In this document: in pieces, positions 8,241 through 17,045 of the stretch
Position numbering within the stretch: position 1 is the first letter of the stretch
Layout of the letters: each line of letters starts with the position of its first letter
Origin: Burkholderia pseudomultivorans
GTDB taxonomy: Bacteria; Pseudomonadota; Gammaproteobacteria; Burkholderiales; Burkholderiaceae
Length of the DNA: 50,526 nt
NCBI RefSeq assembly: GCF_902499075.1
Contig: NZ_CABVPP010000056.1
Location: 1-50,526, forward strand
Reading direction: 5' to 3'
Translations under genes and position numbers: made by a program
Notes under the pieces: generated by a model
What the model saw: only the letters and a program-made list of their open reading frames with translations
Database searches by the model: none
Told to the model about the DNA's origin: nothing

Positions 8241-8543
8241 ATGGCAACGAAAAACTACAAGGATCTGAAGGAACAACTCGCGAAGCTCGAGCAGGAAACG
8301 GAAGCGGCCCGCATTGCGGAAATGGAAGCGGTAATCGCGGAGATCCGCGCCAAAGTCGCCGAATACGGCATCACGCCGGAACAGATTTTCGGTCGCACGC
8401 GCGCCGGCAAAGGCAAGACGGCGTCGCCCGTTGCCGCCAAATACCAGAACCCGAAGACCGGCGAAACGTGGAGCGGACGCGGCCGCGCGCCGGCATGGAT
8501 CAAGGATGTCAAGAACCGCGATCGCTTCCTGATCAAGCAATAG
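8241..8543 (+). CDS. H-NS family nucleoid protein
   Basis: A 100-residue DNA-binding protein of the short beta-proteobacterial H-NS type (BpH3-like). Residues 1-48 form a charged coiled coil for oligomerisation, a Gly/Lys/Ala linker follows, and the C-terminal DNA-binding motif KYQNPKTGETWSGRGRAPAW (about 67-86) is complete with its AT-hook-like RGR core. It would bind AT-rich DNA and silence acquired genes. The start at 8241 is set by homology and by the purine-rich stretch upstream; the open frame from 8091 is not coding. The gene stands alone with an AT-rich promoter, as is common for autoregulated hns genes. Confidence 0.93.
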   Translation: MATKNYKDLKEQLAKLEQETEAARIAEMEAVIAEIRAKVAEYGITPEQIFGRTRAGKGKTASPVAAKYQNPKTGETWSGRGRAPAWIKDVKNRDRFLIKQ

Positions 8544-8686
8544 AGGCCGCGGGCTACGGGGTTGGACCGAACACGGGCATTGCCCCCGACGGTCGCGGCG
8601 CGACACGCGGAGATCCCGCCGGTACACGCCGGCACGGTGCCCGCGCAGCTATCGCGAAGCCTGCCTTTACCGGCGACCGCGTCGAC

Positions 8687-9220
8687 TCAGCGCGCCCCGA
8701 GCGACGGCGAGTCTCCTTCGTCGAACGATCCGTCGGCGTAACGGAGACAGCGCGTGATCACGTTGATCGCGCGCCCGAGCGGCATGCCGACGAGCACGCC
8801 CCAGACCGAAAACGACAGCATCGCGAAGGCCCCGCTGGCCGCCCACGGCCACGACGCGGCAATTGCATAGTGCATGAGCGTCTCGGCGACGAAGGTCAGC
8901 AGCAGCATGACCAGCAGGCTCGCGTCGCCGGGCAGGCGCACGAGCATCCCTTCGGCGGCGTGGCGGAACTGCAGCCGCCAGCGGCGCGCATGGAGCCAGC
9001 CGGCCGCCGCACCGACCATAAGCGCAGCCAGCGCAGCCGCATACGCATCGTCTCCCGCCCGCGGGAACAGATGCCCAAGGCTCGCGATGCCGAGTCCGAC
9101 GAACACGACCGGAAACACGATCGGACGCACGGGGCGCACTTCTCGCGGAAAGCAGCGTTTCAGCCCGACATAGACGAGCACACCGAACAGCAGATAAACG
9201 TAAATCGGCAGACGTTGCAT
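8687..9220 (-). CDS. membrane protein, DUF6622-like
   Basis: A 177-residue protein with five hydrophobic segments (about residues 4-20, 34-52, 62-80, 101-125, 132-160). It starts MQRLPIYVYLLFGVLVYVGL, which is typical of small membrane proteins often labelled DUF6622 in Burkholderia; I am only moderately sure of that label. The start at 9220 follows an AGGTC ribosome site; the open frame upstream contains a GGCGTC repeat and is not coding. It diverges from the LytS kinase gene 314 bases away. Function unknown. Confidence 0.75.
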   Translation of the reverse strand: MQRLPIYVYLLFGVLVYVGLKRCFPREVRPVRPIVFPVVFVGLGIASLGHLFPRAGDDAYAAALAALMVGAAAGWLHARRWRLQFRHAAEGMLVRLPGDASLLVMLLLTFVAETLMHYAIAASWPWAASGAFAMLSFSVWGVLVGMPLGRAINVITRCLRYADGSFDEGDSPSLGAR

Positions 9221-9534
<314 letters not shown>

Positions 9535-10608
9535 ATGCAAAGCAGCTTCCGCCTTTTCCCGTCTCCGGCATCCGGTGCCGGCGCTGTCCGGCCACACCGG
9601 TCGCTGGCGGGCCTGCTGTTGTTCAATTCCTGTGTCGGGCTGCTGTTCTGGGCCATGCGCCGCGACGACGCGTTGCTGCCGTACCTGGTCGTCGCCAACG
9701 CGATCGGCTTCAGCGCGATGCTGCTCGGCGCCGCGCTCGACAAGCTCGCGCGCGGCAAACTGGCGCTGGCGCCGAAAATCCTGATCGTCGCGCCGGTCAG
9801 CGTATTGATCGGCTTCGAGATCGCGGCGTCCACCATCGGGCACGTGCCGCGCCTGACCGGACATGCCCGCGCGGAAACATGGCTCGCCTACGGCTCGTCG
9901 CTCGTGGTCGCCGGTGCGTGCTGTGCGTTCGTATCGGTGTTCCTGCAGGCTGCACGCATGCGTGCAGCGCTCGAAACGCAGCGGCGCGAGGCCGCCGAGG
10001 CGCGCCAGGCCGAAACGGCCGCACGGCTCGCGCTGCTGCAGGCGCAGATCGAGCCGCATTTCCTGTTCAATACGCTGGCGAACGTACAGAGCCTGATCGG
10101 GCGCGACCCGGCGCGCGCGACGACGATGCTCGACAGCCTGAACCGCTATCTGCGCGCGAGCCTGAGCCGCACGCGCGAAGCGTCGTCGACACTGGACGAC
10201 GAACTGGAACTGGTCGCCGCGCTGCTGAAGATCGCGACGATCCGGCTCGGCGAAACGCGCCTGCGCTATACGATCGACGTACCGGCGTCGCTGCGGACCT
10301 TGCCGCTGGCGCCGCTGCTGCTGCAACCCCTCGTCGAGAATGCGCTGCTGCACGGCATCGAGCCGTCGATCGACGGCGGCGAGATCCGGATCCACGGCTC
10401 GCGCGACGGCGACCGGCTCGTGCTGAGCGTCAGCGACACCGGCGTGGGGCTCGGCCACGGCGGCCCGAAGCTGCACGGCGGCGTCGGGCTTGCGAACGTA
10501 CGCGCGCGGCTGCTGAGCCTCCATGGCGAGCGCGCCCGCCTCTCGGTCGGCACGAATGCCGACGCGATGCGGGGCGTGACCGCAACCTTGCTGATTCCGC
10601 TTGCCTGA
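9535..10608 (+). CDS. LytS/YehU-type sensor histidine kinase
   Basis: A 357-residue membrane histidine kinase. Four hydrophobic segments occupy residues 23-136, a coiled linker follows (140-165), and the His_kinase domain starts with QIEPHFLFNTLANVQSL where His175 is the expected phosphorylation site. The ATPase part shows the N box (LLLQPLVENALLHGI, Asn269), DTGVGL (301-306) and the GGVGLANVRARL lid segment. It would phosphorylate the LytTR regulator encoded immediately downstream; the two genes nearly touch (stop 10606-10608, next ATG 10610), pointing to one operon. The input signal is unknown. Confidence 0.92.
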   Translation: MQSSFRLFPSPASGAGAVRPHRSLAGLLLFNSCVGLLFWAMRRDDALLPYLVVANAIGFSAMLLGAALDKLARGKLALAPKILIVAPVSVLIGFEIAASTIGHVPRLTGHARAETWLAYGSSLVVAGACCAFVSVFLQAARMRAALETQRREAAEARQAETAARLALLQAQIEPHFLFNTLANVQSLIGRDPARATTMLDSLNRYLRASLSRTREASSTLDDELELVAALLKIATIRLGETRLRYTIDVPASLRTLPLAPLLLQPLVENALLHGIEPSIDGGEIRIHGSRDGDRLVLSVSDTGVGLGHGGPKLHGGVGLANVRARLLSLHGERARLSVGTNADAMRGVTATLLIPLA

Positions 10609-10609
10609 C

Positions 10610-11344
10610 ATGCCGACCGCACTGATCGCCGACGACGAACCGAACCTGTCCGCGGAACTGGCCGCGCGCCTGTCCACGCTGTGGCCCGACCTGGAAATCG
10701 TGGGGATGCCCGGCAACGGCGTCGACGCACTCGCCGCACTCAATGCGAAGCGCCCCGACTTCGCATTCCTCGATATCCGCATGCCCGGCATCGACGGCCT
10801 GAAGATCGCGGGCCTCGTACCGCACGTGCGCGTGGTGTTCGTGACGGCCTACGACGAGTACGCGGTCCGCGCGTTCGACGAGTCGGCGCTCGACTATCTG
10901 CTGAAACCCGTGACCGACGAGCGGCTGCTGCGCTGTATCGCAAGGCTGCAGCGCGGCGAGGCGGCACCGGCTCGTCCTGCCTTGCCGCCGCACGACACGC
11001 ATGTGCGGCGGGACGTCGAGCCGATCCGCTGGCTGACCGTGGGCATCCGGGACAAGACGCGGCTCGTGCCGATCGACGACGTGCTGTACTTCCAGGCCGC
11101 CGACAAATACACGGAAGTCGTGACCGCGGACGAACGGCACGTGATTCGCACGCCGCTCAAGGAAATGCTGCAGCGGCTCGACAGCAGCCGCTTCGCGCAA
11201 GTGCATCGCGGCGTGATCGTCGCCTACGCGGCGATCGATCATATCGAACGCGACCTGCTGGGCCGCCAGCGCATCCACCTGCGCGGGCACCGCGACGTGC
11301 TGCCGGTCAGCCGCACGTGTGCCGCGCTGTTCAGGCAGATGTGA
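10610..11344 (+). CDS. LytTR-family response regulator
   Basis: A 244-residue two-component regulator. The receiver domain has the acidic pair Asp8-Asp9, phosphoacceptor Asp55 (LDIRMPG), Thr79 and Lys99 (LLKP). The C-terminal LytTR DNA-binding domain (about 142-244) contains the typical segments VLYFQAADKYTEV and FAQVHRGVIV. I chose ATG 10610 over the overlapping TTG at 10601. It is the partner of the LytS-type kinase just upstream. Targets are unknown; LytTR regulators often control a nearby membrane protein, here perhaps the divergent gene at 8687-9220. Confidence 0.93.
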   Translation: MPTALIADDEPNLSAELAARLSTLWPDLEIVGMPGNGVDALAALNAKRPDFAFLDIRMPGIDGLKIAGLVPHVRVVFVTAYDEYAVRAFDESALDYLLKPVTDERLLRCIARLQRGEAAPARPALPPHDTHVRRDVEPIRWLTVGIRDKTRLVPIDDVLYFQAADKYTEVVTADERHVIRTPLKEMLQRLDSSRFAQVHRGVIVAYAAIDHIERDLLGRQRIHLRGHRDVLPVSRTCAALFRQM

Positions 11345-11438
11345 TGCTCGGCGCTCGGCGCTCGGAATCGGGGCGCGGCGCCGAGCGTTCCGGCGCGAGC
11401 GCAACCGCCTCGCGGCCACTTGCCGCATCGCGCCCGCA

Positions 11439-12152
11439 CTACGCGACGCGGCCGCTCACCGGAATCGACGCGCCGGTGATCGCCTGCGCATCGGCCGACA
11501 GCAGGAAGCCGATCGTCGCCGCGATCTGGGACGGCCGGACCCAGCGCGTGAAATCCGCGTCGGGCATGTCCGCGCGATTCGGCGGCGTGTCGATGATGCT
11601 CGGCAGGATCGCGTTGACCGTCACGCCGCGATCGAGCAATTCCGCCGCCAGCGCCTCGGTGAGCCGCGCGACGCCGGCCTTCGCGGCCGCATAGGCGCCC
11701 ATGCCGGTCCCCGCCCTGAACGCCGCGCCCGCGCCGATATTGACGATGCGCCCGGCCGGGCTGTCCAGCAGATACGGCAGCGCGGCCTTCGACGCGTTCA
11801 GCGCCGTCTTCACGTTCAGTTCGTACATGCGGTCCCACGTGGCGGCATCGCCGTCGGCGATGGTCTGCCACGCGAACGCGCCCGCGATATTGAGCAGCGC
11901 ATCGAGCCGGCCGAATTCGCGATGCACGGCATCGAGCGCCTGCACGGCGGCGTGCGGCTCGACGAGATCGATGCCGCCGATGCGCAGCGCATCGGCCGGC
12001 ACGTCGGGCAGCGCATCCGCGTCCGGCGCCGCGCTCCGACCGATCAGCGCGACGCGGGCGCCGCGCGCGCCCAGCCACGCGGCCGTCGCGACGCCGAGAT
12101 GGCCGAAGCCGCCGGTGATCGCGATGACCTTTCCGTTGATGTCGTTGCTCAT
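11439..12152 (-). CDS. short-chain dehydrogenase/reductase, catalytic Ser replaced
   Basis: A 237-residue SDR with the cofactor motif TGGFGHLG (residues 13-20), the NIAGA motif (88-92) and the Tyr154-x3-Lys158 pair (YAAAK). Where the catalytic Ser is expected, about 13 residues before the Tyr, the sequence reads IVNIGAGAAF, with no Ser. The enzyme may use another residue or have altered activity. The start at 12152 is supported by AGGAG 9 bases upstream; the longer open frame is not coding. The gene is convergent with the LytTR regulator and divergent from the DapB-like gene. Substrate unknown. Confidence 0.85.
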   Translation of the reverse strand: MSNDINGKVIAITGGFGHLGVATAAWLGARGARVALIGRSAAPDADALPDVPADALRIGGIDLVEPHAAVQALDAVHREFGRLDALLNIAGAFAWQTIADGDAATWDRMYELNVKTALNASKAALPYLLDSPAGRIVNIGAGAAFRAGTGMGAYAAAKAGVARLTEALAAELLDRGVTVNAILPSIIDTPPNRADMPDADFTRWVRPSQIAATIGFLLSADAQAITGASIPVSGRVA

Positions 12153-12515
12153 CGAGAGGTACTCCTGGTTGAGGGCCGGCGGGCCCGCGGCGTCCATGCG
12201 CGCTGCGTGGCCGATCGGCCGGTTCAAGTCGGCGGCCGCGCACGAGGCGCGGCCGGTTTGCCGACAGCGTAGCGCCATTCACGCGTCCGTGCGCATCACC
12301 AAGAGGTTGCGGCGCTGCGGTTGCCACATCGTTTCGACGAATGCCGGCAGGCCGATGCGTTCCGCCCTCGCCATCCTCGTCTCGTCTCGCCGCGCCGGGC
12401 ACGCAATCCGGCGTGCGGGCATAATGCGCGAGACCGCCCTGCTGCTCATCCGACGTATCGGGCCAACCCGGCGCCCGGCGCCTCCATCCGATTCGAAATC
12501 CCGAACCCTACTCCC
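12153..12515. other. divergent intergenic region (SDR / DapB-like)
   Basis: 363 bases between two divergent genes. I see no convincing small gene in it; translations of both strands are Arg-rich and shadow-like. It must hold two promoters. A possible -10 (CATAAT) lies at 12420-12425 for the rightward gene. Confidence 0.4.
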
Positions 12516-13193
12516 ATGCAAGTACTCGTCGTCGGAACCGGCAAACTGGCCAACGAACTGCTCGGCTCGCACCGGCTCGACCCCGCAACCTGCCGCGTGA
12601 TGCGCTGGTCGGACAGCACGCGGCTCGACACGCGATCGATCGTCGTGCACGCCGGTTCCGGCCGCGAACTCGCCGCTGCGACCGCGTTCTGCCACGCCAC
12701 CGCGTCGCCGCTCGTCGAGCTGTCCACCGGCTCCGACCTCGAAACCGGCACGCACGACTTCCCGGTCGTGGTCTGCCCGAACACGAACATCCTGATGCTC
12801 AAGTTCATGAGCATGCTGGAAACCAGCGGCACGCTGTTCCGCGACTGCCGGATCAGCGTGACCGAGTCGCATCAGGCCGGCAAGACGTCCGTTCCCGGCA
12901 CCGCGGTCGGCATCGGTGCATCGCTCGGCGTGCGGCCGGAGGACATCCGCTCGGTGCGCGATCCCGACGTGCAGCGCAGCGAACTCGGCATCCCCGACGA
13001 TCAGCTCGGCCGTCACGCGTATCACCGGATCCGCATCGAGGACGGCGCGTGCAGCCTGCAGTTCGAGTCCCGCGTGTATGGCGCATCGCCGTACGCGGAA
13101 GGCGTGTCGCGCATCGTCGAAGCCGTCCGGCAGCACGATCTCGACAACCGCCGCTACTCGATCGTCGAATTCATCCGCAACGGCTGGCTATAG
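12516..13193 (+). CDS. dihydrodipicolinate reductase-like protein
   Basis: A 225-residue protein with an N-terminal Rossmann start (MQVLVVGTGKLANELL) and a C-terminal part resembling the DapB catalytic domain: NTNILMLKFM (about residues 87-96), then ESHQAGKTSVPGTA (about 115-128), which parallels the E-HH-x2-K-D-x-PSGTA signature of DapB. One His and the Lys are kept, the second His of the pair is Gln. It is a little shorter than true DapB (about 265 residues) and is not in a lysine-pathway context, so it is more likely a paralogue using a related NAD(P)-dependent reaction. The start at 12516 is where the Rossmann fold begins. Confidence 0.75.
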   Translation: MQVLVVGTGKLANELLGSHRLDPATCRVMRWSDSTRLDTRSIVVHAGSGRELAAATAFCHATASPLVELSTGSDLETGTHDFPVVVCPNTNILMLKFMSMLETSGTLFRDCRISVTESHQAGKTSVPGTAVGIGASLGVRPEDIRSVRDPDVQRSELGIPDDQLGRHAYHRIRIEDGACSLQFESRVYGASPYAEGVSRIVEAVRQHDLDNRRYSIVEFIRNGWL

Positions 13194-13279
13194 CCGTCCG
13201 GCTGCGCTGCGTCGCCGACGACGGCCGAGCGACGAACCCGCCGCCGCCGTGTCGCCCACCCGCCGGCTCACCGCCGCCG

Positions 13280-14089
13280 CTACCGTTCGCCGAGCACCGC
13301 GCCGCTCTCCGGCAAGGTCGCACCGCCGTCGACGACGATCGTCTGGCCGGTGATGTAGCCCGCATCGGCCGACGCGAGAAACAACATCGCGTTCGCGATG
13401 TCCTCGGGCTCGCCCATGCGCGCGAGCGGGATGTCGCGCGCGATCTGCTCAGCCACCGACGCATCGCCGAGATTGCCGGCCGCCGGCGTGCGGATCATGC
13501 CGGGCTCGACACCGTTGACCGTCACGTTGCGACGCGCGAGCTCGAGTGCGGCCGCGCGAATGAAACCGTTCACGCCGGCCTTCGACGCCGCGTAATGCGC
13601 GAGCCCCGGATAGGCGACACGCGGCCCCGTCACCGACGACGTGACGAGCAGCCGCCCGGCGCCCGCGCGCTCGAATGCCGGCAGCGCCGCTTGCGCGAGC
13701 CAGAACAACGCGGACAGATTGACCGACAGCGTCCGCTCGAGGGTCGGCTCGTCGATCCGCGCAAACGGCGTAAGCGGGAAATAGGCGGCGTTGTGCACGA
13801 CGACGTCGAGCCGGCCGGCGTCGCGCTCGACCGCCGCGACGAGCGCGCACAGCTCGTCGCGACTGGCGGCGTCGACGCGATACGCGCGCGCGTCGCCGCC
13901 CGCGCGGGCGAGCGCATCCGCCTGCGCGGCGGCGGCTTCGTCGTTCAGGTCGGCGAGCGCGACGCACGCGTCGGATTCCGCGAAACGTCGCGCGATCGCC
14001 GCGCCGATGCCCTGCGCCGCCCCCGTGACCAGCACGACGCGCCCGCTGAAATCCGCCCGCAGGCGGCCGCTGCCGGGCACCGCACTCAT
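13280..14089 (-). CDS. short-chain dehydrogenase/reductase
   Basis: A classical 269-residue SDR oxidoreductase. The cofactor motif TGAAQGIG is at residues 22-29, HNAA at 99-102, the catalytic Ser at 151-152 (TSSVTG), Tyr166-x3-Lys170 (YAASK) and the PGMIRTP segment follow in order. The start codon overlaps the stop of the upstream MoaF-like gene by four bases (ATGA), so the two are translationally coupled. It ends 86 bases from the convergent DapB-like gene. The substrate is unknown; the close link with the MoaF-fold protein suggests that both act on the same small molecule under control of the divergent AraC regulator. Confidence 0.88.
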   Translation of the reverse strand: MSAVPGSGRLRADFSGRVVLVTGAAQGIGAAIARRFAESDACVALADLNDEAAAAQADALARAGGDARAYRVDAASRDELCALVAAVERDAGRLDVVVHNAAYFPLTPFARIDEPTLERTLSVNLSALFWLAQAALPAFERAGAGRLLVTSSVTGPRVAYPGLAHYAASKAGVNGFIRAAALELARRNVTVNGVEPGMIRTPAAGNLGDASVAEQIARDIPLARMGEPEDIANAMLFLASADAGYITGQTIVVDGGATLPESGAVLGER

Positions 14090-14919
14090 CGCTGCGCCTC
14101 GCCGCCGAGCGGATGCACGGTTTCGTTCAGCACCTGCGCATGCGCGCCGATCGGGAAGTTCGACAGCGTGCCGAAATCGCCGCCCTGATAGCCGAAGATC
14201 TTGCCGTCGGTCTTGCGCTGCGCAAGATCGATCAGCACGACACCGAGCGTCGGCACGATCTTCTCGCGCCACACGAACAGATACAGCGCGTCGGCAATCC
14301 GGAAGTAATGGCAGCGGTCCACGTCGGCCAGCCCGGCTTCGACGCCCTGCAGGCACTGCCATGCGTAGAAGTTCTCGTTCAGGTAGATGTGCTCGTAGCA
14401 TTCGGTCGGGCTGTAGCGGTACATCGTCCGCTTGCCGATCAGCTCGCGCGTGCTCGCATGCAGCGCGCCCGGCTGCGGATGGCCGCCGAGCGTGCCGTGC
14501 CGGAACTCGGCATCGACGCCCGTCAGCGGCAGGCCGCGGGCTACGCGCGTGAACGCGTCGATATGCGTGTCGGCCTCGGTCGGCAGCGTGCCGACGACCG
14601 ATGTCCACACGCCGTTGTCGAGATCGATCACGAGGCTGACCGACGTCGCGCGCGCCGTCGAGTCGAGATGGTCGACGAACACGAGCCCGTCGCGCAGCCG
14701 CGTCACGCGGCACGGCTCGCGACCGCTGGCGCCGCCGGCTGCGTCGCGCCACTGCAGCACGCCCGGCTCGAACGTATAGATGCGCCACGTGCCCGACGCG
14801 TCGTCGAGCTGCAGCGTGCGCGCCGCGAGCGCGTCGAAGGGCGCGAGGATGTTCGCGTCGGGCGCGAAGCCGTCCGCCAGCGCGCCCACCTGGATGAATA
14901 CCGGATCCTGTCGTTCCAC
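14086..14919 (-). CDS. MoaF-family protein
   Basis: A 277-residue soluble protein of the MoaF type, made of two similar beta-barrel-like halves (about 1-130 and 150-277). The C-terminal half has the typical YSPTECYEHIYLNE and FPIGAHAQVL-type segments. MoaF was named in a molybdenum-gene cluster, but no molybdenum genes are present here and a biosynthetic role is doubtful. I prefer the GTG start at 14919, which has GGGAGA 6 bases upstream; the ATG at 14976 lacks a ribosome site. It heads a two-gene operon with the overlapping SDR and diverges from the AraC gene at 15087. Confidence 0.78.
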   Translation of the reverse strand: MERQDPVFIQVGALADGFAPDANILAPFDALAARTLQLDDASGTWRIYTFEPGVLQWRDAAGGASGREPCRVTRLRDGLVFVDHLDSTARATSVSLVIDLDNGVWTSVVGTLPTEADTHIDAFTRVARGLPLTGVDAEFRHGTLGGHPQPGALHASTRELIGKRTMYRYSPTECYEHIYLNENFYAWQCLQGVEAGLADVDRCHYFRIADALYLFVWREKIVPTLGVVLIDLAQRKTDGKIFGYQGGDFGTLSNFPIGAHAQVLNETVHPLGGEAQR

Positions 14920-15086
14920 CTGCCGTCTCCCGTGCAGCCTCAGGCCCGGCGGGCCGTCTACGCTGCTCGGAAACATGGTGCGGGTTGCGCGCGCCGCGCG
15001 GTATCCGCCAAATGGATGAAGCGCGCGCGGCGCCGAAACGCGCTAAAGTGCGTCGCATCCGCGCCCGCCCGGCGCGAGGAGCGCAC

Positions 15087-15881
15087 ATGCATCGTGTCAC
15101 CCATTACCGACGGACCGGCGACGGCATCGAGGCGATCAGCCTCGATTCCGACCGCGCGTTTCCGCGTCACGCGCACGACGAATTCGGGGTCGGCGTGATC
15201 GTCAGCGGCGCGCACCGGTCGTGGAGCGGCCGCGGGCAGGTCGACGCGCTGGCCGGCGACACGATCATGGTGAACCCCGGCGAGATGCACGACGGCATGC
15301 CGATCGGCACGGACGCGGCCCGGCGCTGGCGGATGCTGTACCTGGCGCCCGCGCTGGTCGCGGACGTCGCGGCGGAGGAAGGGTTCGGCGGCGTCGAACT
15401 CGCGCATCCGGCGGTGCGCGATGCGCGGCTCGCCGCCGCAGTCGGACGGCTGCATGCACGCATCGTCGAGGGTGGCGATCTGCCGCTCGCGCGCGACGAA
15501 GCGCTGGTGATGCTCGTCGCCGCACTGCTCGCGCGGCATGCGAACCGCGCGTTGTCGGCGGCCGGCGTCGCGCCCGCGATCCGCCTCGCACGCGAACGGC
15601 TGGACGCAGCGCCTGCCGCGCCGGTGTCGCTGGCCGAGCTGGCCGGTCTCGGCGGCGTCAGCCGCTTCCAGTTGCTGCGCGGCTTCGCGCGCGAACTCGG
15701 CATCACGCCGCACGCGTACCTGATTCAGTCGCGCACGCGGCTGGCCCGCGCGCTGCTCGCGAACGGCCGGCCGATCGCCGATGCCGCGGCCGAGGCCGGC
15801 TTTGCGGACCAAAGCCACCTGACCCGCGCGTTCGTGAGGCAGTTCGGGATCACGCCGGGGCGGTTCGCGCAGGCCGTCTGA
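15087..15881 (+). CDS. AraC-family regulator with cupin sensor domain
   Basis: A 264-residue regulator. The N-terminal cupin-like sensor (residues 10-95) has the FPRHAHDEFGVGVI and VNPGEMHDG motifs that form the ligand pocket in this family. The C-terminal double helix-turn-helix (about 170-264) is complete with FGITPGRFAQ at the end. The ATG at 15087 is preceded by GAGGAG. The gene is divergent from the MoaF-SDR operon, which it probably controls. It is also followed 46 bases later by a DMT transporter on the same strand. Confidence 0.9.
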   Translation: MHRVTHYRRTGDGIEAISLDSDRAFPRHAHDEFGVGVIVSGAHRSWSGRGQVDALAGDTIMVNPGEMHDGMPIGTDAARRWRMLYLAPALVADVAAEEGFGGVELAHPAVRDARLAAAVGRLHARIVEGGDLPLARDEALVMLVAALLARHANRALSAAGVAPAIRLARERLDAAPAAPVSLAELAGLGGVSRFQLLRGFARELGITPHAYLIQSRTRLARALLANGRPIADAAAEAGFADQSHLTRAFVRQFGITPGRFAQAV

Positions 15882-15927
15882 CGCGCTGCAATTTCATTCA
15901 AGACGCCCACGCTCGCCGCAAGCGACG

Positions 15928-16896
15928 ATGCGGCGCATGAAGACACGACTGATCGGCTATCTCTATCTCGCCGCCGCGATGGCGGGCGTCGGCAGCACCG
16001 TCGTCGCGAGCCGCGTCGCGGCCGGCGGCCTGCCGCCGTTCGCGGCCGCCGCGCTGCGCTTCCTGATCGCGACACCGCTGCTGTTCGCGCTGATGCGCGC
16101 GCAACGGATGCAGTGGCCGCGCCTGGACGCGCGCGATGCGCTGCTGCTCGTCGTCCAGGCGGCGGCCGGTGGCGTCGGCTACACGGTGCTGCTGATCTGC
16201 GGCACGAAGCTGGCGTCGCCGGTCGACGCCGGCGTGATGCTCGGCACGCTGCCCGCGATGTCGACCCTGATCGCGGCCGTCGTGCTGCGCGAGCGGCAGA
16301 CGCCGCGCGACTGGGTCGCCGCCGCGCTCGCGACGGCCGGCGTGCTGTTCGTCACGTTCGCGCCCGGCCGCACGATGCCGTCGATCCGCACGCTCGCCGG
16401 CGACGCGCTGGTACTCGCGGCTGTCGCGTGCGAAGCGATATTCATCCTGCTCAACCGCCGGCTGCGCGCACCGTTGCCGCCGCTCGCGCTGTCGACGGCG
16501 ATGTCGGGCCTCGGCTTTGCCCTCGCGCTCGTGCCGGCCGCGTTCGAATGGCAGGCCGCCGCGGCCGGCTGGACGATCGGCGCCGTTTCCGCGATCGCGT
16601 ACTACGCGCTGGTGCCGACCGTGCTCGGCTACGTGTGCTGGTATGCGGGCTCCGCGCGAACGAGCGGCACCGAGGCCGCGCTGTTCACGGCCGTCGCGCC
16701 GGTCTCGGCCGTCCTGTTCGCCATCGCGCTGTTCGACGACACGCTGAACGGCACGCGCATCGCCGGCATCGCGCTCGTCGTCGCGGGCGTGCTGGTCGGT
16801 GCGACGCAGCGGCGCCAGCCGACGGCGCAAGCAGTCGATGCGCAGCCGGCCGGCTCCGCGCAAACCGCGCGAACCGTGCAAGCCGCCACCGACTGA
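15928..16896 (+). CDS. DMT-superfamily (EamA) transporter
   Basis: A 322-residue inner-membrane protein with ten hydrophobic segments in two EamA repeats (about residues 7-140 and 155-300), the pattern of the drug/metabolite transporter superfamily. Family landmarks include ALRFLIATPLLFAL in helix 2 and the P-V-x-A-x-L segment near helix 9 (APVSAVLFAIALF). It follows the AraC gene on the same strand and could be part of that regulon as exporter of a metabolite, amino acid or antibiotic-like compound. A second in-frame ATG at 15937 is a possible start. The last 25 residues are a hydrophilic Gln/Ala-rich tail. Confidence 0.88.
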   Translation: MRRMKTRLIGYLYLAAAMAGVGSTVVASRVAAGGLPPFAAAALRFLIATPLLFALMRAQRMQWPRLDARDALLLVVQAAAGGVGYTVLLICGTKLASPVDAGVMLGTLPAMSTLIAAVVLRERQTPRDWVAAALATAGVLFVTFAPGRTMPSIRTLAGDALVLAAVACEAIFILLNRRLRAPLPPLALSTAMSGLGFALALVPAAFEWQAAAAGWTIGAVSAIAYYALVPTVLGYVCWYAGSARTSGTEAALFTAVAPVSAVLFAIALFDDTLNGTRIAGIALVVAGVLVGATQRRQPTAQAVDAQPAGSAQTARTVQAATD

Positions 16897-17045
16897 TCCC
16901 GGCTCGGCGACGCGCCGCCGCCCCGTCGGCGACAACTTGTAGGAATGTGTCGGAGCATTGCAAAACCATTGCGTCGCGTCACGCAAGATGCAATATTCGC
17001 GTGGCCGGGCCTTTTGACAACCATCGAACAATAATTCGCCACGCA

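Noticed and set aside
14086-14919. Molybdenum cofactor biosynthesis role from the MoaF name.
   Set aside because: No moa, moe or mob genes are adjacent; the partner is an SDR with an AraC regulator. The MobA-like gene is 19 kb away and not linked.
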